64,000 nt of DNA, from assembly GCA_003344405.1 (NCBI GenBank), contig NOWV01000030.1:434001-498000 (forward strand), in the 5' to 3' direction. Each line of letters opens with the position of its first letter. The stretch's first letter is position 1. The position numbers and the translations under genes were made by a program. Source of the stretch: Trichoplax sp. H2 (Eukaryota > Placozoa > Uniplacotomia > Trichoplacea). Positions 40,699 through 55,300 of the stretch are shown here, piece by piece. The notes under the pieces were generated by a model. That model saw only the letters and a list, made by a program, of their open reading frames with translations. It searched no databases and was not told where the DNA came from.

Positions 40699-43342
40699 AT
40701 GTGCGATTCTGAATTATCAGCTAAATTAGCTAGGCGGCAAGAAATTAATGAAGGTGTTCGCGAACCCGAAGCTTTGTCGGAGGCAAACGTTTTCAATCCA
40801 TATACTGAATTTAAAGAGTTTTCTCGCAAGCAAATCAAGGAATTTGAAGGAATGTTTGCACAGTAAGTATTTGTAAGCGTACTGTACATACAAGTATACA
40901 GCAACATCTGTGAGTTTGCTCTGTTGTTATTGTAATCTTTGTCAGCTTTGTACACACTGGACTGCACATGTTCGCGAATGAATAATACGCTTTAAAAGCA
41001 GGCTACAATACGCAATGAAAAAGACAATTAGATAATTATGTGCGTGGCAGCATAGAGTAAACTGTACCAAGACATAAAACTTGCAACAATTTTTTTTTTA
41101 TTAAACATTTATCCGGTGTTAATGCACTGTTCAGTACACTTCTGTTACTGTACGTGTACTCTGCAGTACAGCATAAGTGTGCTGTACTGCACAGTGAATG
41201 CACGGTGCACGCGGATACTTACAGTACTGTAGTCATGGAACGGCGGCGTATTTTTTGTTAGCTTTAGAATAGACTTCGATCACCTGTTGCGGGCAGTTTC
41301 GACTTGATCAGCTATATATTTTTATTTATTATCAATTAATTAACTAAATGATTACTGTAGAAGTGAAAAAATAATTTTAGTTAAGTTAGTATTTTATGAT
41401 ACGACTTCAACTATATTAAATAATGATTGGTCTAGAGAGAATTTAGTCCTTGCTGCAGTACAGTAATGAACTGATGATATCAACATAAATTTCAATCAAA
41501 CTGTAATTTGTAGTAGTTTATTCTTGGATATTATAGTAATAATTAGATGCATAGACAGTAAATGACTACCTGGGTAGTTATTAGTTAGTGAATCCCTGAA
41601 TTGCTTAAGTTAAGAATTTAAATTTTACTTTAGCCGTATAATTCTGTAGCTTTATACAGTATGTGCCGTAGTCCAATAGGTAGGTATTCGATGAATTAAA
41701 AGTAGCAGTGTGACCACACTACAGTGTACAGTACAGTACTGACCAAGGATGGACATTGGGCAATACCACGGTAGATTGAAAATTGTTAATGTATACCTTG
41801 AGTTTGTCTATTCTCGAAGCTTTTGCTATGAATTAAGAGATAGTAAACCAATCCCTGGTACTGACAGTAGTCACCAGTGGCGGATGTAAATCTCCGTTAC
41901 GCCGATGCTCAATACAGTACTTGGAATACGCGCAGAATGATTAATTAATATATCGTATTTTATGTTATATACAGTACTGTATACTGTATAATCAATGTTG
42001 ATGCATATAAAATAGTTTATACACGTCGTAAATTAAATTGATAGCTCTATGGCAATCACTGCTTTGAAATTGTTACTATTCTAATTGATAGCATTATTAT
42101 CAATGAGTTCAGTTGTCGGATCAAGTCTAACATCAATACTCAGGTCCAAGTCAAGATACTCGTTGAGCGCTGCCGTCTTGCATGCAGTGCACACTGATAA
42201 GGAAAGCAGACACTGTATAGACGAGCAACTGGTTGTTGATTATCTTCGCTTGTATTAAAGTTTTTTCGAGATTAGAAAACAATTACCTTTGGCTAATTAC
42301 TGATTGCTATAAGAATATTTAAACCCAACATTGTTGATCAATAGTATAAATCTAATAGTGAAGCAGTAATCTTTTGAAGTAGGATTATTGAGCTAAATTT
42401 TCAGACTTGAATGGTTGAAATACTATTTGACTGTTTATTAATGTAATCCCTCCAATTATCAGCCTACTGCATGCGCAGTTTTTTGATTTTTTACGTTATA
42501 GTTGATCGAATTATCACGTTATTTCTGCGGTGCGGTATATACCTGTCACATTTATTAACGTATATTGTATGGGATGTTTACATTTTGATCAACAGTAAGT
42601 ATAATTTATGTACAATATTAATCGCAAGTACTTGCATGTAAGTGAAAGATTATAATAAGAGTATTTGGTGTGCGTACGCTAATTGCAGCCAAAGAAGAAT
42701 GTTTTACCGCAATTGAAGACAAAAGTCTTAGGCCTAGATGGCTCTGTTGTTACTTCTTGTCAGTGCGTTATATCATGAACGTAATTAAGCTTAAATTATC
42801 TTGTTCGTTATCATTATGTTCAAAAATTGATAATAGACACGACATTGATAAGAATGGTTTCATTGACATGCAAGAGCTAAAGCTAATGATGGAAAAGCTT
42901 GGAAATCCACAAACCCATTCTTCGTTAAAAAATATACTGTTAACTGTGGATGAAGATAAAGACAATATGATCAATTTTAGAGAGGTACACTTGGCAGCTC
43001 TGTTTGAAACTACAACAGTTAGTGGCTCTGGCTTTATTAAAATTTGTAGTCTAATTTTCCTTTTATTTTCAGTTTCTTCTGCTATTTCGCCATGTTGCTG
43101 CTGGAGATTTAACTACAGATTCGGACGCTATGACGGCTTTAGCCAATTTAGCCGAAATAGATGTAGGCACTGCTGGAGTAAAAAATGCAAAGAGCTTTTT
43201 CGAAGCAAAAATCGATAAATTAAGCATTGGCAAGAAAAGAGAGGAAGAAATTAAGGCTGAACAGGAAGAAAAAAAGAAATCTTCAATGGAAGCTGCTGAA
43301 CGTCGTAAAAATTTTAATGAAAAGATGTCCGTGTTTAAGTAA
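40699..43342 (+). CDS. EFHD2: EF-hand domain protein of the swiprosin (EFHD1/EFHD2) family, 3 exons
   Basis: Exons 40699-40862, 42837-42984 and 43073-43342 join in phase to 193 aa, shorter than the roughly 240 aa of the vertebrate proteins because the low-complexity N-terminus is missing. Family blocks are VFNPYTEFKEFSRKQIKEF, ELKLMMEKLGNPQTH, EIDVGTAGVKNAKSFFEAK and EEEIKAEQEEKKK. EF-hand 1 (loop 57-68, DIDKNGFIDMQE) is canonical. EF-hand 2 (93-104, DEDKDNMINFRE) has Asn where Gly is usual, as in human EFHD2. A basic/acidic coiled coil forms the C-terminus. Swiprosins bind Ca2+ and actin (EFHD2) or affect mitochondria (EFHD1); this protein may be ancestral to both, so the symbol denotes the family only. 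The first ATG follows an in-frame stop at 40659. Intron 1 is 1974 bp with GTACW motifs. Confidence 0.96.
41130..41238. repeat. Sparse GTACW cluster in EFHD intron 1
   Basis: Degenerate units (CAGTACAC, CTGTACTGCACAG, ACAGTACTGT) mixed with GTGCAC palindromes. It is less regular than the intergenic arrays. Isolated motifs also occur at 41456-41466, 41722-41740 and 41970-41985. Confidence 0.6.
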
Positions 43343-44755
43343 CTTTGTTACTTTCAGCATAGCTTAACGTACAATGCACCTAGCCTAATTCTAATACGCA
43401 TTAGTAGTAATGCAGTAGTTATCATTTTTTTATTTTACAGTTAATAAATTATTTAAAAAATAGTCCTTTGATCGAAATAAATCATGAAATTGTCGCTATT
43501 CTAATTTTACTGATTTATTAATATAAATTTTTTCATGCGTGAGATAATCACCAAGTAATGTTTATTCGAAATAAGCGTTAATATTCTTTCAATTGCTAAT
43601 TTCTTTGACTGTGATTTGTCTTTTAGCACGTGAAGTAGTCCTAGTCCTGCTATCATAGACAGATGCAAGTATGTGTAATATTTCAGATTGAAATAGTTAC
43701 AGTACACCATCAATCACCACAGCAAAAATGCTACGAGGTGTTAGATGGTGCTTATGGTACTATACTATAGTATTCTGTAGTCTATATTTTTGTCTGTTGA
43801 CATATAAGCCTTAAAATTTCTCTTTGGCTTATATATTATATTCAATGATAGCCAGAAAGTTATGGTATGCCATTATACATTGGCTGTTAGTGCAATAGTA
43901 TATTTTACCGATTTATCAATATTAATGATCATTCAATAGCTTGCCAACAGATTTCGATACTGATGATTTTCTTTAAATTATCTTGAAATAGTAATTTCAA
44001 TTTTTTCTGTGTAATCGTAAATGTTACCGAATAATTCATTGATATGATGTTTAAGTAACATACGTATTTGCAGTGACTGATTAAAGTGCTGCTTTTCCGA
44101 TTTTGGTCATTGATCCTTGATTTATTCTTTAGCACACCCGAATCTATCCAATATTTCTATATAGTTGCCTTATAGACACCGTAAATACATTCCTAGTCCG
44201 TAAATTGCATCTTAAATTGATAACTATGTGATAGAGAAATTTGCATTAGGAAACGTATAATGATTTAAGAAACAGCTTCAAATTTTGGAAGAGCACACCG
44301 ATTGTTAATATTGAATACCCAAAACCTAAATACTACCAGTAGTAGTAGCATGTTATTGACGTATTTCGGTTAATTAACCAGTTCAGGTACTTGCATTCTG
44401 ATGCAGTATACTGCACTAGTAGTACTGTTAAACATGGCCTTAATATTTAACGTGCATTACATTAACTGACTCACGCACACCCAGCTGTGCATTGTCACTA
44501 TGTATAAACTTAGTAAACTGCTCGGTGGAGATACTCGGTAGTCTTTATGTACGTACAGTTCATGCGGTCGTTGGTTGACTCTTACCCCAAGTCCTAACTG
44601 CATACTATCGTCCAATTAAAATAAAAGAAATTAATAAGTAATTGAGTATTAACTTGGGAAATTTGATCCTGGCAATCAGCCGAATACCTTGTAGAAAAGG
44701 TTCCGTATACAGATTTTAGTTATCTGGTCGACTATGCTTACTGTGTTGCCGTTCT

Positions 44756-45479
44756 TCAAAAATTGAGGATACCCTTTCCAGGATCTGGCTGGGCATGATT
44801 CACTTCAGTTGAAGCACCATCTGCGCATGCGGTTTCGGGCGAAGAAAAAGTAAAATTCCTCAGCTTGTGTCAGTATGGTTACTATGGTATACCAGCAGAA
44901 GTAGAGGCATGCCTCAAACTTTAGTCCATTATCATAGTAGTGGTAAGAAACAATTTTTTTCAGTCTATAGCAACATATTGTACATTCTACAGTATACAGT
45001 ATCTTGAATTATGCGCTCTGTAACTGTACTGCATAAGTTAAATCAAGGCCAGACTACAGTACAGTACTGTACGGAGTACGGTAATGTGTTGTCTTGTACG
45101 GCCGTAAAGTCCCATGGACTACTTACAGTACTACATTAGTAGTTGTACAGTGTACAGTACATCTACCATTGTGGTTGGTACTGTACACTGTACAGTACAT
45201 ATGACCAGTGAGTGAGACCACCTGCCTGACGAATCAACTTACAGGCCCGCTGCGGTCTGATTTTCGTACCATGATTACCAGTCCGATAATTCCAATTCCC
45301 TTATACAGTACTGTACTGTACAGTACAGTACTGTAGTGACTACAGTACTGTACAATAGTACTGTACTGTACTGTACTGTACTGTACGTCCAGTACAGTAC
45401 TGTACATCCTCATCTCACTTATTACGCACGTGCAACAATCTTTCAGCACTGGGAGCGATTCTTCTGCGTAACCGGCCAT
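44756..45479 (-). CDS. Weak candidate two-exon micro-protein gene (about 50 aa)
   Basis: The ATG at 45479-45477 has a good context (AAAAATGGCC) and opens 16 codons (MAGYAEESLPVLKDCC), then a GTGCGT donor at 45429. An acceptor (GCTGAG) before 44858 restores the frame and gives 33 more codons ending HAQPDPGKGILNF and TGA at 44758-44756. The intron would contain the GTACW array. Neither half matches a family I know, the acceptor lacks a pyrimidine tract, and the ATG overlaps a YY1-like GGCCATTTT. It could equally be chance. Confidence 0.15.
44985..45420. repeat. Large GTACW pentamer array
   Basis: Clusters at 44985-45005, 45055-45075, 45140-45203 and 45303-45408. The last includes a clean GTACT run at about 45358-45386. 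TACTGTACACTGTACAGTA near 45179-45197 is a perfect odd palindrome. This is the last substantial array in the window; a single match occurs at about 46371. Confidence 0.92.
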
Positions 45480-47877
45480 TTTTTCCTTCGATTCACGTAA
45501 GTTGAAGAGTTGAGAGATAGTTTTAAATCAGTTTTGTTATGCTGTCTTAGCATGATAGCTTGGAATCATCTTTGAATAAGAAATTGTGCTAATGATTTCG
45601 ACTACCTGTACATTTTGTAAAAGTACTTGTCACTTCTTCCGAGATTTGATTGATTTTGAAATCAAGTTAATTGGGGTACTCTAATCGGAGTTCACATGCT
45701 CCCAGTGGCTAGCAAATATTGTAGAACACCTCATCGTAACAGTCAATGCCATCAATGGAAATGTTGAATGTGGGATACGGATGGTTGCAGATTATACTAT
45801 GATATTGCGATGGGTGATTGAATGACCAGAAATAGGAGTTATCATTTCTCTATCCATAGAGGATGATCACTTTTTGTCTTCTACTACTTTCTTATAGTAT
45901 TCTCTACGATGGAAAGTATGACTAGGGTATAGAGTTCTAGCTTGAACACTTGCTTGAATTTATATTAGGATAGCAAATTGGGAATAGTAGTAGTGTAAAT
46001 ATATCTCCCATTGCTAACTAATGCAATCACTGCCAATTTCATAAATCGATTACAAGTAATTCTATCTTTTCGTATACTCTAAACCATGCCTACGCGCCAC
46101 TCTCGACAACAACTTACGGCATCTTTGGGGATTAGTGAAGGCCTTAAAAGGATGATCGTTGATATATTTTGAAAGGGTAATCATCTAAATTGGACATAGC
46201 ATGAATATCAGTACAGTAATACTACTTGGTTAGATATTCTACACTAATTATAATTATTGATGCTAACAACGGTACAAGCTTACTCCATCCGCGAAATAAT
46301 ATATTTCTGCCCATCGTCCATTGATCACACAACTCTGTCTAGTACTATACTTGTACGCAGTCCCTGCTGTACTGTACTGGCTAATGTATAGTAAGATCTC
46401 CTTGAAAAACCCAAAGCATAATTGTGAATACGGGGTGCAGTATGCTAAGTCTATAGTGATGTGAGTACTTTTAGAATAATTTACTGTTAACTTAATTCAC
46501 AGCAAGAAGTTGTCAAATTGTTTTCTCCATTTAAAGCACTACTGAACTTATTCTATCGTTATTATCATCAATGTGGCGCAATTTTCAGTAACCGCACTGT
46601 GCGATATTGCCCTTTGATCGTATTGAAAGCGTTATAGTTCATAATTATATTATAATACTCAGATGGAAGGATTCAATTTTTTATCCGCATCAGGTGAAGA
46701 CACAAGTCCCCCACCTTTAATACCATCATTATAATTTTAGGGTCTGATGTTTTCAATCTGGAAGTTATCATTATTGCTAGTAATGTGCGTTTTGGTTTGG
46801 TGGTGTGAAATATGACAGTGATTCAATAGTTGAAAATGTCAATTCTTTGCCTGGGCGCACTCTAACTTTTCTTCATCGATAGGGGATAGTAACTGAACGG
46901 TAGAGAAATTACTCTACTAAACTTTAAATTAAGATAGATATTATCACAGAATGGATACTGAGATTTTAGCTTAATTTGTTACAGTTATTAAAATAATAAT
47001 GATAGTTTTAAATTCCGATTTCGTTCTAATATTATACAACAATTATGATATATGACTGTGCCAGTATTTCCGAGCACGTATCTTGCGTTGCATCCTTAAA
47101 GGCGTTCGACTTGCAGCTTAACATTACGCGAATTTGACTTTGCAAATGATAAATAACATAAAGATTGCAAATTGCGAATAGGACTGAGATCATTAGATAC
47201 AAGAACCATGAAATAGGTGTTGATAGTTCAATTTTGAAAACGTTACTCAAATGAATGCTCCTTTGTTAGTAAAGCATAGCTCCAACTAAAGTTCGTCGGA
47301 TGTGCAACTATTTATTATTGTAAGATTTGATCTTGATGAAGATTTAGATAAATCTGTAATAACAATTCGATAGTAGCTTGCTAGTATACGTTGGCAAAGT
47401 TATTTAAATTATTGCAGCCTATATGAGAGAGCAGAGCGATTTATAAAATATTTATAGTCTTTATATATCAAATTATAACAGGGAATTTTATTGGAGATTT
47501 TAGCACCTGTTCACTTATACCCGTATAGTAATACTGTACAAAGGTATACATCTTAATTACTGTTGAAACCTTAGCTTGTTAAATATCAAATGGCTACAAC
47601 ACTCTAGTGAGGCAAAGTTGAGTGTAGCTAATTACCAACTTTAGCGTAGCCGGTGAAAATCTCTTGGAATTGCTTTAATTAAGAATACCGTAGTAACATA
47701 CAAAACGGCAATTATTTCACGGATTTTGAACAAAACTATAGTCGTTATATTAATTGATATTATATTTAAGTAAGTTTGTTGGTAATTTATTGATGAAAGT
47801 TTACCATTACTTGAGAACGTCTATTTAAATTTTTCTAAGTTTTGCGTATATTAAATTAATTATAGTAATAGATTAGA

Positions 47878-48426
47878 ATGCTTGAAGACGATTTCGAAGG
47901 AGGTGATGCAGGTGCATCGTCGACATATCCTGCGCAATGTTCGTCACTTCGTAAGAATGGCTTCGTTGTGTTGAAAAGTCGCCCTTGCAAGATCGTTGAA
48001 ATGTCGACGTCCAAAACTGGCAAACATGGCCATGCTAAAGTGCATCTTGTCGGTATTGACATCTTTAATCAGAAGAAATACGAGGATATCTGTCCTTCCA
48101 CGCATAACATGAACGTCCCTAATGTGAAGAGAAGAGACTTCCAAGTAAGTGTCATGAAACGCGTACAGCAATGAAATAGTTATGAATATAGCTTTCTCTA
48201 AACATAGCTTTCTACTTGACAATTTAAACAGCTTATCGGGATTACCGAAGATTACTTAAGCTTGATGGACGACGGTGGAGAAATTCGGGATGATCTACGC
48301 ATGCCTGAAGGGGATCTTGGAAAGGATATACAGACTCGTTATGATAATGATGAACCATCTCTGGTTACTATTTTATCTGCTATGGGAGAAGAGGCAGCAA
48401 TTGCTGTCAAAAATATGGCTAAATAG
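47878..48426 (+). CDS. EIF5A: Translation elongation factor eIF5A, 2 exons
   Basis: Exons 47878-48144 and 48232-48426 join in phase to 153 aa, essentially the family length. eIF5A binds the ribosome between the P and E sites and promotes peptide-bond formation at stalling sequences and at termination. The hypusination loop [12 protein letters not shown] is intact and the modified lysine is K49. The N-terminal SH3-like barrel ([30 protein letters not shown]-type block, [11 protein letters not shown]) and the C-terminal OB fold ([21 protein letters not shown], ending AVKNMAK) are both present. The single intron is only 87 bp and splits the protein between the domains. No other gene lies within 4 kb on either side. 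Confidence 0.98.
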
Positions 48427-51400
48427 ATATCTAAATGTGTACTACCGTAAGCGTATGAAGTATACAGGTAGATTCTGTAACTTGCTACAAATGTAATTTA
48501 CAGTAGGGTACTAATCTTCTTATCATTCGATATACTTTAAATTTTGTTGGTTTAACGTGATTAGCATCATCTGTTTACCTTTAGCATAATTGTAATCGTT
48601 GGCACCATCGTCTTTGTAGCAATATGTTAATAATGGAGGAGTATGCTATCGCTGCAAATACTGCAGTTATCTATTACCCAAATTTCTGAATTAACAACAG
48701 TTAAGCAGCTATCGGCTACTTAGACCGCTGTAATTTGTCTAAGATTGCAAGAGAGTTGTAATAAAAATGTCTATTAGAACTTGCGTGAAGTATTTACTTG
48801 AAAATTGAATAGGTGATTTAAGTTATCTCACCGCATGCATTATAACTTATGCGGTTTGTTGCAGAAGTACATACTTTCGAAGGTGTAAGGCATGCTATTA
48901 GTATCGTCGATTGGATGATATGGAAAATTTGTACGTTTGTAGATAATGCTATAAATAAGCCTTTTCTAAAGATTTTAGGAGGGTTTATTACAAGCTAGCA
49001 GACAATATGCGTACATTGGAAGATCTTAGAGATTTTTGACCAGCTATTTATTAAGTAATGGCTCAGTCTGGTCGTGCATCTGCTTCTTCTTGTTAACTAT
49101 TTGGAAAAAGTTTAGATTGCTATATAATCATAATGTCATCGTTAATTTTTATGCTGCATAGCGGAGATATAGAGTGTAAAGTCTATAGATTCCCTAGTAT
49201 AGTCATTGTCGTAAAATATTAACGATTATCGTCCATTCAGGAATGTCAGCACATAGCTTTATATTGGTATTCAGAAAGTATAAAGTAAATTTCAGCGTAT
49301 TAGAGCCTGACTCTTGTTTAATTAAAAAAACTACCGTAAATTTATCTTTTGTAAATGCCCAACTTCATGATAACAAAAGCTACTGTTTTATTTGTTTAAT
49401 GTAACCAGGAAAAAACAGTTCCAAGGCAAGCTACTTCTGTAAATGCAGCGAATAAGATATTATCTATTAAAGCAATCGCATTACATACGAGCAATAGTGT
49501 TAAAGTTGATTTCAAGATATAACTATAATAGCTTACACATTTAAATATATATCTTAAGCTGAAACATGTTTACATTTTTGTGATGTGTGGGGATGAAAAA
49601 CGGAAGCACATTTTTGTGAGAACTCCAGCACTATCAAACTGTTCGTAGAATTACTTCTGCAGTCACAAATGCGAACTAATTATTTTGATATTGAATCTTT
49701 CGGAGCGGTGAATGTAGACATCGAAATTTGGAAGTTGATACAGTAGTAATTCTAGGATCAGTTATTCGTGTACCGTTGTTAACGTGATTATATTATTTAT
49801 TAAACTCTCATGCTTTGTTATCTACTTTATAATAGTAGCTAATTACACAGGCTATACAAAAATTCAGTTTACTGTATGCATGCTAGTGCAAAGCGATTTT
49901 TAGAATCAAACCTAATTCACTGTATAGACCCTTATATTTATGCTTATCGTATTCTTAAAACTTCCTTCAAAAATCGTGGTTAAAATAGAATTCAAGACTT
50001 CTTAAATAGAACGTTTATAATTATTAAAAATAGATAGATCAACGGTCGTAGATTAAAAATGAAATTTAGTCTGTCGTAGTACTCGTTTATGTGTACAGTA
50101 TTCCTTTTTTAGCCTTTACAACAATGTTTCAATCAGGAATGCTATATTATTAAAAAAATTTAATTCTCAATAAAATACCGTTTAACATTAGTGCACAATC
50201 TTCAAGTGCCCTGATATTTAAAATTATATTTTATTCCGCATTATGTTATTGCTGTAAATCGTTTCAATTAGCTAAACCTAAAATAGTGTAATATTCCACT
50301 ACAATTCGCTTTCGATTCAGTGAAAGTATTAGTTCTAGTAATGGCTGCCTGATGCTGTTCTACATGTAAGCATTTGAATATATAAGTGTAACGATTGCAA
50401 AGTTTAGATAGGGAAATCAGTGAAGTTGTGCTGTAGCAGAAAATATTATAAAATTTATGTTATGACTTCAGAAAGATACGAAACTTTAGAGGCAAAATTA
50501 AACACTCTTATTATTGAAGATATTTAATTGCTTTTTTCTAGTACAGTTCGCAGACTGTTATACAGTATTTATTCGGATGGAATGGATCACATCAGATAAA
50601 TTTACACCTTTGCTTTAAAGGAATGTAACAAGATATGATTATAGTATTAATATATGTTTAACAATAAGAGCGGAAGATATCGTTAATGTAAGCACATATT
50701 GCTAACAGTTCAGCGTTCTTAAAACTAAATTTTAACAAGTCTACACATGAATATATTATAGTTAAAGTCTAATTAATAGCAGGCTTATTTATAATAACTA
50801 GAAAGCTGATCGTGACGAAAACCCAATCCATTACAATAGCATCGAAAACTCCATTCTGTGACACCATAAATTACGTATGTTTTAATACGCTACTTCTTGA
50901 GTTATCTATATTACTGCCAGACATTACTCACTATAGCTCCTTAAAAATAGATTTACTACTTCAGCGATTGTTATCAATCGGGGATAGCTAATAGAAAGAT
51001 TCGGAAACACGATAATAAATTATCGTAGCTGTAATAGGTAATTTAATCCGTTTAATTGGTTAATTATTTATAATTATTCATTGATTGGGTACGGGTACCG
51101 ATTACTTTTAAGATATATCTTTGATTTTAAGCACTATGATGCAACCAAGATAAATTAGCTTTTAAAAAAAATATAAAACGCTGATAATTATAATCACTTG
51201 TTGATTCATTCTACTGAATGTAATACCACTATCTTGGTATTTGATCACATACATTTTAATACATCGTTCCGTATATTTACTTAAAAATAAGTCTACTACA
51301 GCAAGATAGAGCTTATAACCGAGTTTTGTGTAAGATGTAGATAATTTTAGCGGTAGCATATAGCAATCAATCAATTTGCAACGCAATTGAAATAACAGGT

Positions 51401-52351
51401 CATTCAAGTCATTTACCTGACCCAAATTTAAACTGTAATTTTAACAATTTCAGTGAATATTAGCTATTATACGATAATTTAAAACCTTAATTTATGTGAT
51501 GTTGGCTATTTTAAATTGTATGTTAATAGATGAAGGTTGTAAATTTCCCTTCATATTGAAATTACATTTAGTTGATGTACATTCTTGATGAAGATTCGTA
51601 GTAAACGTATAATGTTAAATTGATCCAATGTAGTAAAATACGTTTTTGACTGGCTGATTGATTGATTGATTGATTGATTAATAATATTATCAGCAATATG
51701 CTTCGAATAACTGACGTCTAGCTAAACGAAAATTATAAATTAGATTAAGATTCATTATATAGAAAGTAACTACATAAAAATGTTGGTAATTAAGCATATC
51801 ATTAATTGAACAGAACAGAGATTTCCATGTCATTCTGGATAAGAACAAGTAATAGCAATACTAGTTAGTGATTTAATTATTCTGTAACTCACTAATTATA
51901 AAAGACCAATATCATTACTGCCCCTTCACTGCAGTATAATTATATTAAAATTTGTCTGGCTTTTAGATTGAAGTCTTTGAAATTGCAATTTCTCCATTTG
52001 TTTTAATAACATAATCGTGCTAATCTTTTTATGACGTCAGCTGTTATTGATTACGATTACTAACATAAAGTTTGATTCAACCTCGCCTATATTATAATGA
52101 AGAAAGATATATTATGTTGCAATATTGATTTAACATTAATTAATTTTTCCTCATGGTAACAGTGGCAATTGCATGTTTGTTATAAATTGGAATAATAATG
52201 ATAGCATTGTCTTATGTATTATTATTATCATTTGAAGCACCGATCAGTTTTGATTAGTCAAGTATTTAGTAGCCTGAGCATCTAATCTCTTTTTAAGTTA
52301 ACACTAAGCAGCTGAAAGGAGATCGACGTACCACGCTACCGCCATTGAGAG
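48427..52351. other. AT-rich intergenic region, no gene seen
   Basis: It contains the eIF5A 3' flank and then nearly 4 kb of AT-rich sequence with only short frames. A GATT microsatellite lies at 51657-51680. The segment near 52300-52351 is probably the leader of the M13 peptidase gene. Confidence 0.55.
51657..51680. repeat. (GATT)n microsatellite
   Basis: About six GATT units in a row. Confidence 0.95.
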
Positions 52352-55300
52352 ATGGATAAATTTACCGAAAAGACGCCGCAAGGCAATATTCACAACGTCA
52401 AAGTAGAAGCCAATCCAAATTATAAACTTAAAAGACTTATCTACAGCCTTTTTGTTGTTGTCATTTTACTTGGACTAGTAGTTGCAGGTTTAGCAGTATT
52501 TGTGGTATTCAACTCTAAAGCTCATGTTCAAAACGACGTTTGCACCACTCAAAATTGCTATCAAGCAACCTCTGATATATTGGCGTATATCAACGAATCT
52601 GTTGATCCTTGTCATGATTTCTATTCGTATGCCTGCGGTAGATGGCTAGCAAATAATCCTATCCCTGTCGATCGCCCACGGCATGGAACTTTATATAAGA
52701 TTATTGACAAGAAGGAAATGATTTTGCGACGACTTCTCGAGCGTACAGCAGCTGCAGCAACCAATGATGGAGAACGAAAAGCAATCATGTATTTTAAGTC
52801 TTGCATGCAAGACATTTTTACACAAACAGAGAGCAGAAAAGATCTTATTGCAATGATACGACGATTGGGCGGATGGAATGTTATTCCAACATTAAAACCA
52901 GCCGATATGACAAATTGGGATTATAATTCTGTTATGGCACAACTTTCTGCAAAATATGACGTCGATACTTTATTTTCTATTTGGGTTGGCGTGGACTTAA
53001 GAAATTCGAATGTTACTATAATTGAGGTAAAGAATAATATTTTTGTTATGATATAAATTATTATGCTAAAACTATAATGTAGTATGAAGTGGGTATAAAT
53101 GCAACTGACTAACCATGAGATATTCATAAATTAGTAAACATCATTCTATGCTCAATTATATTGAAATCGTACGATTGATTATTTGGGTGTTTTCGTCAAT
53201 TATAAAGTATTAGCATTACTATATTATTAATAGTTGTCGTAAATATCAATTGTACTATAGAATGTAGCAATAAGCGAACATTTATGGGTAATCATATGAG
53301 ATCGCTTGATAATAGTACCTTACTTGTTCTGATTGTGGATCGAAAAAAATGTGAGCTCATCAAAATTTTTTGCGTACAACTGCTATAAAAATATCATTCA
53401 CTTAGTTTTATCGTCCAGCAACAATGAGTACCACTCAATTCTCCGATTGTAATGCATTTAATTCAGGTGAAGGCCTTTGAATTCTTGCTTGAATAGCACG
53501 ATAATCTAAGCAAAATATGAAATTTAAATTTATTCACCAAACCATGTCATTTACATGTTGTTTATTAGATTGGCATAAATATATTAATGAATTTATGATT
53601 AGAGGAGGATCTCAAAACTGTATATACGAAAGACATATGATTGAATTTTTTAAATATAATTTATGCATTCATATGTTCAAAGTCATTATAACGGTTTCTA
53701 TTAGCAAGCTGGTAAATTTCTAACCTATTTATATTGTCTAATTGAGATACAGATAGACGCCGTTTCTTCCGTTATTCATTCTGTTTATATCTTCAAAAAT
53801 TTTCGTTATGACGCAGTGGCATTTTTAAGTCTACAGCTTGGGACGATATCATAATATCAATAATTTCTCCATATGTTTATGACTACTCATATTATAATAT
53901 TATTATTAGTTGCCTTAATTAAGTTAAATAGGATCGTAATTCTTTCAATATTCAAAATGTAATGGAAATCGATACTGTACAGATGGAGTGAAATATACTG
54001 AACTAATACACTTTTCTATTTGTATGATTCATAAACCAGCACAAAGAAATATATGCTGTAAAAATGAAATGTACAGCAATCAATGAATTGGATTTAAAAT
54101 ATGTAAAATCTTCTTTCTATGTAGACATATGATGTTTAGGGCATTTGCTTGTAGTCAATATAAATTTATTAATATTCACTGTTTTATTCATAATACAAAA
54201 ACTAGTATAACATGTAATATGCTGAATCTATTAAATCGGAATTGCTACTAGACAGTAAAGGTAGTAAAGATAAATTAATTACTATTGCTAGACAGACCAC
54301 GTCTCCTACATAAATCAAATTTAGCATTTATACTTACAAAATTAATACTATAGTAATTATAATCAATTAATATTTAGTAACCTTAATGAATGATAAGCAC
54401 GAAGTAAAATATTTTTACACAATCGCATGTATGACTTTATATTTTCAGAGATTTTTGCAATTATACTATCTATCATGATTTACACAAATTAAATAGCTAT
54501 AAGACAGTACGGAAAAGCATCAACGGTAATTTTATTTAGTGAAAGAAACTGTACAGATTCTTTACAGCTATGTTAATTTCGGATTTAAATATATGGCATT
54601 TTAAGCTATTGGATGGAATGATGAATTGTACTTTACCTTTAGCTGCCATTAAACAATACAGTATTAAAATTATTACAATTAATTCAGTATCGGTGTATCT
54701 GGTACATTTATTTTAATCTTAACCAGTTCATCGAACGTTCGCAACTCTTGTATACTTTTATTCTTAGATGACGCAATCTGGACTAAGCTTGCCAAATATT
54801 GAATTCTACTTCAAACCGGACGCACAAGCGGTATGAACTATCTTACAAATTTCAAAACTGTATGCCTCTAAGATGCAGTACATAATAAACAATGTGTATT
54901 AATTGACGCATTATGGTAGTTCTAATTTCTATCTTTGACGTCTAGAATAATTGAATAGTTATTCCTATACCACTTAACTGTTATTCTAAATTATAGGCAG
55001 TACAAGCTCTAATAGAGTATATGACTGATATTGCAATGCATATGGGAGCTACGGATAGAAATAGAACCAGAGAGAAAATGACAGAAGTCTATCGCTTCGA
55101 GCAAAACGTTGCTAAGGTAAGAAATATGATAGCAAGTAATCCAGATAAAGAGAAGGATTAAATTTTCTATAATATGATCATAAACGTGATTGGAATAGAA
55201 AGAAAATGACTCTAAATACATTTTCTATTTTCCCTCTTTTCTGTATAGACACATATTCATAAGCTAAATAAAAGAAACGAAACATTGTTCTATAATAAAG

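Larger units (their letters stand above)
43343..47877. other. Intergenic region between EFHD and eIF5A
   Basis: No firmly supported gene. It holds a large GTACW array (44985-45420), a weak two-exon candidate on the minus strand (44756-45479, listed separately) and AT-rich sequence. A minus frame at 47032-47250 encodes one hydrophobic segment but starts at TTG and has no partner exon. Confidence 0.5.

Noticed and set aside
42670-43218. 182-codon frame as a separate gene
   Set aside because: It is EFHD exon 2 read through unspliced flanking introns; the swiprosin match fixes the true splice sites at 42837 and 42984.
47032-47250. 72-codon minus-strand frame with one hydrophobic segment
   Set aside because: Starts at TTG and has no partner exon. 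A single hydrophobic run is common in AT-rich DNA.
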